Positions 35,001 through 47,000 of a stretch of DNA of 64,000 bases are shown here, in pieces. The notes beneath the pieces are model-generated. The model was not told the DNA's origin and did no database searches. It saw only the letters and a list, made by a program, of their open reading frames with translations. The position numbers were made by a program, and so were the translations under genes. Position 1 is the first letter of the stretch; the number at the start of each line of letters is the position of its first letter. The stretch comes from Cyrtodaria siliqua. Lineage: Eukaryota; Mollusca; Bivalvia; Adapedonta; Hiatellidae. The stretch spans positions 124,001 through 188,000 of the forward strand of contig JAWPHD010001347.1 in the NCBI GenBank assembly GCA_037043455.1, in the 5' to 3' direction.

Positions 35001-38000
35001 GTGTACAGTACATGTAAGTAAATGTAAGTAAGAATTAGTGTACACTACATGAAAGTAAGAATTAGTGTACAGTACATGTAAGTAAATGTAAGTAAGAATT
35101 AGTGTACACTACATGTAAGTAAATGTAAGTAAGAATTAGTGTACACTACATGTAAGTAAATTTAAGTAAGAATTAGTGTACAGTACATGTAAGTAAATGT
35201 AAGTAAGAATTAGTGTACAGTACATGTAAGTAAATGTAAGTAAGAATTAGTGTACACTACATGAAAGTAAGAATTAGTGTACACTACATGTAAGTAAATG
35301 TAAGTAAGAATTAGTGTACACTACATGTAAGTAAATGTAAGTAAGAATTAGTGTACACTACATGTAAGTAAATGTAAGTAAGAATTAGTGTAAACTACAT
35401 GTAAGTAAATGTAAGTAAGAATTAGTGTACACTACATGTAAGTAAGAATTAGTGTACAGTACATGTAAGTAAATGTAAGTAAGAATTAGTGTACAGTACA
35501 TGTAAGTAAATGTAAGTAAGAATTAGTGTACACTACATGAAAGTAAGAATTAGTGTACACTACATGTAAGTAAATGTAAGTAAGAATTAGTGTAAACTAC
35601 ATGTAAGTAAATGTAAGTAAGACTTAGTGTACACTACATGTAAGTAAATGTAAGTAAGAATTAGTGTACAGTACATGTAAGTAAATGTAAGTAAGAATTA
35701 GTGTACAGTACATGTAAGTAAATGTAAGTAAGAATTAGTGTACACTACATGAAAGTAAGAATTAGTGTACACTACATGTAAGTAAATGTAAGTAAGAATT
35801 AGTGTAAACTACATGTAAGTAAATGTAAGTAAGAATTAGTGTACACTACATGTAAGTAAATGTAAGTAAGAATTAGTGTACAGTAAATGTAAGTAAGAAT
35901 TAGTGTACAGTACATGTAAGTAAATGTAAGTAAGAATTAGTGTACACTACATGAAAGTAAGAATTAGTGTACACTACATGTAAGTAAATGTAAGTAAGAA
36001 TTAGTGTACACTACATGAAAGTAAGAATTAGTGTACACTACATGTAAGTAAATGTAAGTAAGAATTAGTGTACAGTACATGTAAGTAAATGTAAGTAAGA
36101 ATTAGTGTACACTACATGAAAGTAAGAATTAGTGTACACTACATGTAAGTAAATGTAAGTAAGAATTAGTGTACACTACATGAAAGTAAGAATTAGTGTA
36201 CACTACATGTAAGTAAATGTAAGTAAGAATTAGTGTACAGTACATGTAAGTAAATGTAAGTAAGAATTAGTGTACACTACATGAAAGTAAATGTAAGTAA
36301 GAATTAGTGTACAGTACATGTAAGTAAATGTAAGTAAGAATTAGTGTACACTACATGAAAGTAAGAATTAGTGTACACTACATGTAAGTAAATGTAAGTA
36401 AGAATTAGTGTACAGTACATGTAAGTAAATGTAAGTAAGAATTAGTGTACACTACATGAAAGTAAGAATTAGTGTACAGTACATGTAAGTAAATGTAAGT
36501 AAGAATTAGTGTACAGTACATGTAAGTAAGAATTAGTGTACACTACATGAAAGTAAGAATTAGTGTACACTACATGTAAGTAAATGTAAGTAAGAATTAG
36601 TGTACAGTACATGAAAGTAAGAATTAGTGTACACTACATGTAAGTAAATGTAAGTAAGAATTAGTGTACAGTACATGTAAGTAAATGTAAGTAAGAATTA
36701 GTGTACACTACATGAAAGTAAGAATTAGTGTACACTACATGTAAGTAAATTAAAGTAAGAATTAGTGTACAGTACATGAAAGTAAGAATTAGTGTACACT
36801 ACATGTAAGTAAATGTAAGTAAGAATTAGTGTACAGTACATGTAAGTAAATGTAAGTAAGAATTAGTGTACACTACATGAAAGTAAGAATTAGTGTACAC
36901 TACATGTAAGTAAATGTATGTAAGAATTAGTGTACAGTACATGTAAGTAAATGTAAGTAAGAATTAGTGTACACTACATGAAAGTAAATGTAAGTAGGAA
37001 TTAGTGTACAGTACATGTAAGTAAATGTAAGTAAGAATTAGTGTACACTACATGAAAGTAAGAATTAGTGTACACTACATGTAAGTAAATGTAAGTAAGA
37101 ATTAGTGTACAGTACATGTAAGTAAATGTAAGTAAGAATTAGTGTACACTACATGAAAGTAAGAATTAGTGTACACTACATGTAAGTAAATGTAAGTAAG
37201 AATTAGTGTACAGTACATGTAAGTAAATGTAAGTAAGAATTAGTGTACACTACATGAAAGTAAGAATTAGTGTACACTACATGTAAGTAAATGTAAGTAA
37301 GAATTAGTGTACAGTACATGTAAGTAAATGTAAGTAAGAATTAGTGTACACTACATGTAAGTAAATGTAAGTAAGAATTAGTGTAAACTACATGTAAGTA
37401 AATGTAAGTAAGAATTAGTGTACACTACATGAAAGTAAGAATTAGTGTACACTACATGTAAGTAAATGTAAGTAAGAATTAGTGTACACTACATGAAAGT
37501 AAGAATTAGTGTACACTACATGTAAGTAAATGTAAGTAAGAATTAGTGTACACTACATGAAAGTAAGAATTAGTGTACACTACATGTAAGTAAATGTAAG
37601 TAAGAATTAGTGTACAGTACATGTAAGTAAATGTAAGTAAGAATTAGTGTACACTACATGAAAGTAAGAATTAGTGTACACTACATGAAAGTAAGAATTA
37701 GTGTACACTACATGTAAGTAAATGTAAGTAAGAATTAGTGTACAGTACATGTAAGTTAATGTAAGTAAGAATTAGTGTACACTACATGTAAGTAAATGTA
37801 AGTAAGAATTAGTGTAAACTACATGTAAGTAAATGTAAGTAAGAATTAGTGTACACTACATGAAAGTAAGAATTAGTGTACAGTACATGTAAGTAAATGT
37901 AAGTAAGAATTAGTGTACTGTACATGTAAGTAAATGTAAGTAAGTATTAGTGTACACTACATGTAAGTAAATGTAAGTAAGAATTAGTGTACAGTACATG

Positions 38001-41000
38001 TAAGTAAATGTAAGTAAGAATTAGTGTACACTACATGTAAGTAAATGTAAGTAAGAATTAGTGTACAGTACATGTAAGTAAATGTAAGTAAGAGTTAGTG
38101 TACACTACATGAAAGTAAGAATTAGTGTACACTACATGTAAGTAAATGTAAGTAAGAATTAGTGTACAGTACATGTAAGTAAATGTAAGTAAGTATTAGT
38201 GTACACTACATGTAAGTAAATGTAAGTAAGAATTAGTGTACAGTACATGTAAGTAAATGTAAGTAAGAATTAGTGTACACTACATGTAAGTAAATGTAAG
38301 TAAGAATTAGTGTACAGTACATGTAAGTAAATGTAAGTAAGAATTAGTGTACAGTACATGTAAGTAAGAATTAGTGTACACTACATGTAAGTAAATGTAA
38401 GTAAGAATTAGTGTACAGTACATGTAAGTAAATGTAAGTAAGAATTAGTGTACACTACATGTAAGTAAATGTAAGTAAGTATTAGTGTACACTACATGTA
38501 AGTAAGAATTAGTGTACACTACATGTAAGTAAATGTAAGTAAGAATTAGTGTACAGTACATGTAAGTAAATGTAAGTAAGAATTAGTGTACACTACATGT
38601 AAGTAAATGTAAGTAAGTATTAGTGTACAGTACATGTAAGTAAGAATTAGTGTACACTACATGTAAGTAAATGTAAGTAAGTATTAGTGTACAGTACATG
38701 TAAGTAAGAATTAGTGTACACTACATGTAAGTAAATGTAAGTAAGTATTAGTGTACACTACATGTAAGTAAATGTAAGTAAGAATAAGTGTACACTACAT
38801 GTAAGTAAGAATTAGTGTACACTACATGTAAGTAAATGTAAGTAAGAATTAGTGTACAGTACTTGTAAGTAAATGTAAGTAAGAATTAGTGTACACTACA
38901 TGTAATTAAATGTAAGTAAGTATTAGTGTACACTACATGTAAGTAAGAATTAGTGTACACTACATGTAAGTAAATGTAAGTAAGAATTAGTGTACAGTAC
39001 ATGTAAGTAAATGTAAGTAAGAATTAGTGTACACTACATGTAAGTAAATGTAAGTAAGTATTAGTGTACAGTACATGTAAGTAAGAATTAGTGTACACTA
39101 CATGTAAGTAAATGTAAGTAAGTATTAGTGTACAGTACATGTAAGTAAGAATTAGTGTACACTACATGTAAGTAAATGTAAGTAAGTATTAGTGTTCACT
39201 ACATGTAAGTAAATGTAAGTAAGAATTAGTGTACAGTACATGTAAGTAAATGTAAGTAAGAATTAGTGTACAGTACATGTAAGTAAGAATTTGTGTACAC
39301 TACATGTAAGTAAATGTAAGTAAGAATTAGTGTACAGTACATGTAAGTAAATGTAAGTAAGAATAAGTGTACACTACATGTAAGTAAGAATTAGTGTACA
39401 CTACATGTAAGTAAATGTAAGTAAGAATTAGTATACAGTACTTGTAAGTAAATGTAAGTAAGAATTAGTGTACACTACATGTAAGTAAATGTAAGTAAGA
39501 ATTAGTGTACACTACATGAAAGTAAGAATTAGTGTACAGTACATGTAAGTAAATGTAAGTAAGTATTAGTGTACAGTACATGTAAGTAAATGTAAGTAAG
39601 AATTAGTGTACACTACATGAAAGTAAGAATTAGTGTACAGTACATGTAAGTAAATGTAAGTAAGTATTAGTGTACAGTACATGTAAGTAAATGTAAGTAA
39701 GAATTATTGTACAGTACATGCAAGTAAGAATTAGTGAACATTACTTGTAAGTAAGAATTAGTGTACAGTACATGTAAGTAAGAATTAGTGTACAGTGCAT
39801 GTAAGTAAGAATTAGTGTACAGTACATGTGTGTTCCGGTACAAGTATGTAAGTATGTAAATATCCCATCCTCTTGAGGGTGCCAGTGGATATTATCAACC
39901 CGAGAATGTTATGTCGACCGAGGCGATAGCCGAACAAATTATTATATACCGGACAAACTAATATACTCGATAATGAAGAAAAAAGTGTTAGTTATTGTTG
40001 AAAAAATCTATTTTTAGAACTAGGCTTTTCAAAAAGCTAGCGGGATGATATTTTGCGCTATCACCCGCTATGATAGTGCGAAATATCGACCCGGCAGGGT
40101 ATGGGGATTTTACATGGAGTGTTTACAGTGAGGTATAATCAATCAAAATATTGTATATTCCATGGCTAGTACAATTATGTTGTATATTCTATGGGCAGTA
40201 CAAGTGTATTCACAGAGTATTGACTTTTCCAGGTCCAGTAGAAGTTTTGTATTTTCTATGGCTAGTACAGTTGTGTTGTATATTCTATGGGCAGTACAAA
40301 TGTATTCACAAAGTATTGACTTTTCCATGTCCAGTAGAAGTTTTGTATATTCCATGGCTAGTACAATTATGTTGTATATTCTATGGGCAGTACAAGTGTA
40401 TTCACAAAGTATTGACTTTTCCAGGTCCAGTAGAAGTTTTGTATATTCCGTGGCTAGTACAGTTGTGTTGTATATTCTATGGGCAGTACAAATGTATTCA
40501 CAAAGTATTGACTTTTCCATGTCCAGTAGAAGTTTTGTATATTCCATGGCTAGTACAATTATGTTGTATATTCTATGGGCAGTACAAGTGTATTCACAAA
40601 GTATTGACTTTTCCAGGTCCAGTAGAAGTTTTGTATATTCCGTGACTAGTACAGTTGTGTTGTATATTCTATGGGCAGTACAAGTGTATTCACAAAGTAT
40701 TGACTTTTCCATGTCCAGTAGAAGTTTTGTATATTCCGTGGCTAGTACAGTTGTGTTGTATATTCTATGGGCAGTACAAATGTATTCACAAAGTATTGAC
40801 TTTTCCATGTCCAGTAGAAGTTTTGTATATTCCATGGCTAGTACAATTATGTTGTATATTCTATGGGCAGTACAAGTGTATTCACAAAGTATTGACCTTT
40901 CCAGGTCCAGTAGAAGTTTTGTATATTCCATGGCTAGTACAATTATGTTGTATATTCTATGGGCAGTACAAGTGTATTCACAAAGTATTGACCTTTCCAT

Positions 41001-44000
41001 GTCCAGTAGAAGTTTTGTATATTCCATGGCTAGTACAATTATGTTGTATAATCTATGGGCAGTGTAGTTATATGATATCAAAATGTTGTATATTCCACGG
41101 GCAGTATAGTTATATGATATCAAAATGTTGTATATTCCATGGGCAGTATAGTTATATGATATCAAAATGTTGTATATTCCATGGGCAGTATAGTTATATG
41201 ATATCAAAATGTTGTATATTCCATTGGCAGTATAGTTATTGATATCAAAATGTTGTATATTCCATGGGCAGTATAGTTATATGATATCAAAATGTTGTAT
41301 ATTCCATGGGCAGTATAGTTATATGATATCAAAATGTTGTATATTCCATGGGCAGTATAGTTATAAGATATATTCCATGGGCAGTATAGTTATATGATAT
41401 CAAAATGTTGTATATTCTATGGGCAGTATAGTTATATGATATCAAAATGTTGTATATACCATGGGCAGTATAGTTATATGATATCAAAATGTTGTATATT
41501 CCATGGGCAGTATAGTTATATGATATCAAAATGTTGTATATTCCATGGGCAGTATAGTTATATGATATCAAAATGTTGTATATTCCATGGGCAGTATAGT
41601 TACATGATATCAAAATGTTGTATATTCTATATGCAGTATAGTTATATGATATCAAAATGTTGTATATTCCATGGGCAGTATAGTTATATGATATCAAAAT
41701 GTTGTATATTCCATGGGCAGTATAGTTATATGATATCAGAATGTTGTATATTCTATGGGCAGTATAGTTATATGATATCAGAATGTTGTATATTCTATGG
41801 GCAGTATAGTTATATGATATCAAAATGTTGTATATTCTATGGGCAGTATAGTTATATGATATCAAAATGTTGTATATTCTATGGGCAGTATAGTTATATG
41901 ATATCAAAATGTTGTATATTCCATGGGCAGTATAGTTATATGATATCAAAATGTTGTATATTCCATGGCCACTGCAAGTTTGAATCCCACTGAGAACTCA
42001 ACTTCTAAGGGAGAAAGTGTCGATTCTTACGGATGTCGGGAGGTATACAGTACTGGTTTTACCCAGGAATAAGTTGGTGGTCTGCCTCCACCACAAAAAA
42101 AAGACCGTCGTTTATGGCCTCACATGTTGTAAAAATGACGTAAAACACTTTCAAACAAACAAATCCATGGCCAGTACAAATTATAAGCAAACTATTGTTT
42201 ACATTCCAGAATAAGTATGTGTTAGTAGAACAAGTTGTGTAATAGCCCAAAATATTATAAATGGAATGTAGGCATATATTCAAACATGTTTTTAGCTTGA
42301 CTGTTCAGAGATCAGCAGAGCTTATGCCGTGGTGTGGCGTCCGTCGTCCGTCTGTCCGTCCGTCTGTCCGTCCGTCTGTCCGTAAACTTTTATTTGTAGC
42401 GACTACTCCTTTGAAACTACTGGATGGATATTCATGAAACTTTACAGAAATGTTGCCCATGAAGTCTAGTTGATCCTAGCAAAAATTCATGTTGATGCGA
42501 AATCCAAGATGGCCACCACAGCTAAAAAATAAGTTTGTAGCGACTACTTCTTGAAAACTATAAGTGATATTGATATGGGACTTTTTCTAAAATGATCAGC
42601 AAGACATGATGTTGGTCCTTGTCAAAAATCGTTTTGATTTGACGTTAAACATGGCTGCCAGTGGCCATCTTTGTTTACATAGAGTTATATAGTAAAAACT
42701 TGTAGCGACTACTCCTCTGAAACTACTGGATGGATATTCATGAAACTATACAGAAATGTTGCCCATGAAGTCTAGTTGATCCTAGCCAAAATTCATGTTG
42801 ATGCGAATCCCAAGATGGCCGCCAAAGCTAAAAATAGATTTTTAAAATACAAGTTTGTAGCGACTACTTCTTGAAAACTATAAGTGATATTGATATAGGG
42901 CTTTTTCTAAAATGATCAGCATGACATGTTATTGGTCCTTGTCAAAAATCATTTTGATTCGACGTTAAACATGACTGCCAGTGGCCATCTTTGTTTACAT
43001 AGAGTTATATAATGAAAACTTGTAGCGACTACTCCTCTGAAACTACCTGACGGATTTTTGTGAAACTTCACACGAATGTTGCTCATGATGTCTAATTGAT
43101 CCTAGCAAAACTTCAGATCGGCCGGAAATTCAAGATGGCCGCCACGGCTAAAAATAGATTTTCAAAAAACAAGTTTGTAGCAACTACTTCTTGAAAACTA
43201 TAAGTGATATTGATATGGGACTTTTTCTAAAATGATCAACACGACATGATGTTGATCATAGTCGAACATTATTTTGATTCGACGTTAAACATGGCTGCCA
43301 GCAGCCATCTTTGTTTACATAGAGTTATATAGTAATAACTTGTAGCAACTACTCCTCTGAAACTACTTGCCGGATGTTCATGAAACTTCACAGGAATGTT
43401 GCTCTTGATGTCTAGTTGATCCTAGAAAAATTTCAGGCTGTCCGGAAATTCAAGATGGCCACCACGGCTAAAAATAGATTTAAAATAAATAAATTTGTAG
43501 CGACTACTTCTTGAAAACTGTAAGTGATATTGATATGGGACATTTTCTAAAATGATCAGCATTACATTATGTTGATCCTTGTCGAAATTTATTTCAATGC
43601 GACGTTAAACATGGCTGCCAGCGGCCATCTTTGTTTACATAGATTTATATAGTACAAACTTGTAGCGACTGCTCCTCTGAAGCTACTTGACAAATTTTTA
43701 TGAAACTTCACAGGAGTGTTGCTCTTGATGTCTTATTGATCCCAGATTTTTTTTAGGTCGGCCGGAAATTCAAGATGGCCGCCATGGCTAAAAACAGATT
43801 TTTATAAAAAAAGTTTGTAGCGACTACTTCTTGAAAACTGTAAGTGATATTGATATGGGTCTTTTTCTAAAATGATCAGTATGACATGATCTTGATCCTT
43901 GTCGAAAATTATTTTGATTCAACATTAAACATGGGCGCCAGTGGCCATCTTTGTTAGAGTTTGTACAGTAAAAATTTGTAGCGACTACTCCTCTGAAACT

Positions 44001-47000
44001 ACTTGACGGATTTTCGTGAAACTTCACAGGAATGTTGCTCTTGATGTCTAGTTGATCCTAGCACAATTTCAGGTCTGCCGGAAATTCAAGATGGCCACCA
44101 TAGCTAAACATAGATTTTTTAAAACAAGTTTGTAGCGACTACTACTTGAAAACTGTAAGTGATATTGATATGGGACTTTTTCGGAAATGATCAGCATGAC
44201 AAGATGTTGATCCTTGTCGAAAATATTTTGATTCGACATTAAACATGGCTGCCAGTGGCCATCTTTGTTTACCTAGAGTTATATAATAAAAACTTCAACT
44301 TGTAGCGACTACTCCTATGAAACTACTTGACAGATTTTTATGAAACTTCACAGGAATGCTGAGATAGCTATCTAAATATATCAGTAGAGCTTCAAGGTCA
44401 TTGACCTCTTGTTTTATTGAAAGTTCTGAAAAACTCGGAAAAGGGTGAAAGACTTGATCAAGATATGATCATATAATATTTTATATAAACCAGTATGGAA
44501 GCCACCATTTTGAAAACTATGGCTATGATCTGGAAGGATTAAATATAATGTTGTTAGAGCTTGTTACCTGACATAATTTGCGATTATATTATATCTATCG
44601 TATTTGTATTTACAGCGACAGTTCCTGAGCAACCTTAAGGAGAGACGAAAGTCACTGCTGGCCCAGCTGCAGGAATTACATAATGAGGTAGAGGCTCAGG
44701 AGTTGGAAAAGTGTGAGCCCATCATAGAGGACTTGCCTAACCTGTTTAGGTAACTGACTGTCATTTTAGAATTGATTCTCATTTTTCGGCATTTATGTGG
44801 TTTTAAACGCTGGTAATAAACAGCAAATTCCGTGAAGCGTGTTGGCAATTTGTGGTAAATTTACCATTCGCTACCGGCGTTTAAAATGCGGATCAGTTCT
44901 TATATTTACATTAATGGCCATCACTATTGTACTATTGTTTGGGGCGCTTGTTTCAGCCAAAGTTTTTTTGGACTTTAAAGATAAAATTAATCTACTACCT
45001 AAATAAGTTGTATATCAGTGAAACAGACATTTTTAGTGGTAAATAAAAATACCTTATTTTTCAAAATCGGTCGAGAAATAAAAGTTTCATGTGCGAAACC
45101 TGTTTTTGAGGGGTCATTTTCAATGAAAAATTTGAAAAATATATTTTTTTTGAAATTTTATCCAAAAATGGTTTTAAATTGTTGGATATCAGTAATTTAA
45201 GACACCCTGAAAGTTTTATAGCAAAATATGAAGGATTACTGAAGTTATTTGAAATTGTATAATTTTCTGCTGTAACACCAACAAGGAATTTACATAGGAA
45301 AAGCCCCATCAAAAAATCATTTTGGCTGTAAAATATTTATTTCTCAACTGATTTTCAAAAGTAAAGTAGTTTTAGTTACCACTAAAAATTACAGTTCTAA
45401 TGATATATAACCGATGTACGTTTTATTTAAATTGCTTAAGTTACTTCAGAAAAACCTTTGGCTGAAACAAGCGCCCCAAACAATAAACAATAAAGTGCCT
45501 CAAGAGAATGAAGTGCAAGAGAAACAACTGTGTATTTACAAACAGTGGAATAGCCATTTCATTTTAAAAACAAAGTCAATCACATTACGTGGTCCGAGTA
45601 TTATTTTCATACCCTATCCAACCCCTTCTCCATGAAGTGAAAATGGGGTTGGCTGGGATATGAAATAAAACCTTAATTTTGGTTTAAAAAGTTGGTAAAA
45701 TTAATTATTGTCGAAATATCCGTTATAAAATGCTGTTAGTCCTGCTTTCCCATTGCTTAACTGAATTAAGGCGGGACCCGGTAATGAAGTGTATATAAAT
45801 ATTTACTAGTAGTGTAGATTTTCAGATCTGTATTAATGAGGAATTAATGCCACCTTGATGCCCAACTGCATTATTTTGTATAAGCCATTTAAAATTACTT
45901 AAACTCCATGGCCCGTATTCATAAAGCAACTTAACATGCTTAAGTAGAAAATATTACTAAGTCAGAATTTAAGATTTTTACATATTTTCAAGTGTCCTTG
46001 GCGACACTAAACGGTGTCTATTTTAAGATATATTTATAGCTGTGGTTTTATTAATCCATAGCAATATTAAAACTATAAAGGAGTTCTTAAAACAATAGAA
46101 AAAGGTTTTTAAAAAATAGATAAGTTTTGACTTAAAGGGAGTACATCAGGATTTTCATGGGGGTCTAGGTGTCCGACTAAAAATTGACAAATATTAATAT
46201 TTTCTATTCTACATGGCCAAAACATAATGAATGAGCCTAAAAATTATCCATTATTTGCCAAAAAACTTATTCTGCACAGTAATACGTGCTATCCTAGGTG
46301 ACGCACCAGGGTCAATTTCGGCATTTAATGTACGATTCCGTCCTAGCTATGTGGTGTTTTCAAAGTTTAGATAGTAACACAATGGATCTAACATCATATT
46401 TTGATTGATATAAGTGTTTTATCATGAACTTGAACAATTTTATAATTTAAGATGTTTCTAAAAAAATCCTGATGTACCCCCTTTAAGTTACGATATTGCT
46501 GCTTAGAAGCTTTATGAATATGGGCCCAGGGCTTTGTCAAATAAATAGTGATCTGTATCGTCCCATTTACTCATCTATCTACTTAGGTTTACTTAGGTTG
46601 TGATCTGGGAGATGCAATCAGTAGTTTAAGGTGGTTGTGACCAGGAAAGAACCCCCTAGATTTTAAATAATTAACCAGAATTGCATTTATTTTCTTGAAG
46701 ATATGATGCTTTGGACGCCATTGACTCTGGTGTTCAGCCCAGTACGGTGAAGACTTCCAAGGCACTGGAAACAATCCCTGCTCTACTCGAGTCTAGCATG
46801 CCACCAACGGGGATGATATTTGAGAGACTCGGCGCCATCTCGGGGATACCTCCTCTGGGGATACCTCCTCAGTCCGTCACTGACAGTCTCTTAGCGTCAT
46901 GGACGACGTCAGCATTCAGCAATTCAAACAAGAATGCAGGTTTGTGTCTGTTGTGTTGAATGACTTCTAGGTTTGAATTGCGGCTTAATATATACGCATG

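Larger units (their letters stand above)
34883..44615 (+). other. Intron 10 (9.7 kb)
   Basis: Consists of the splice-donor minisatellite, about 300 bp of non-repetitive sequence (39832-40140), two related satellites (40143-41965), a SINE-like copy (42040-42168), an E1 array (42289-44411) and about 200 bp of unique sequence before exon 11. Confidence 0.8.
44750..46700 (+). other. Intron 11, MITE-rich
   Basis: Contains a 0.55-kb inverted-repeat element (44934-45485) and a nested pair of MITEs (45909-46529 with 46132-46489 inside). No genes. Confidence 0.7.

Noticed and set aside
34883..39831. CRISPR-like array
   Set aside because: Spacers are not unique; both parts of each unit repeat. It is a minisatellite in a eukaryotic intron.
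34883..39831. Recursive splicing (ratchet) sites
   Set aside because: Ratchet points need an acceptor AG directly before GTAAGT; the units read CAT|GTAAGT with no polypyrimidine tract.
40143..41993. Long open frames (up to 354 residues) on both strands
   Set aside because: They arise because the 96-bp and 42-bp satellite units are multiples of three; the translations are pure repeats with no start context or splice support.
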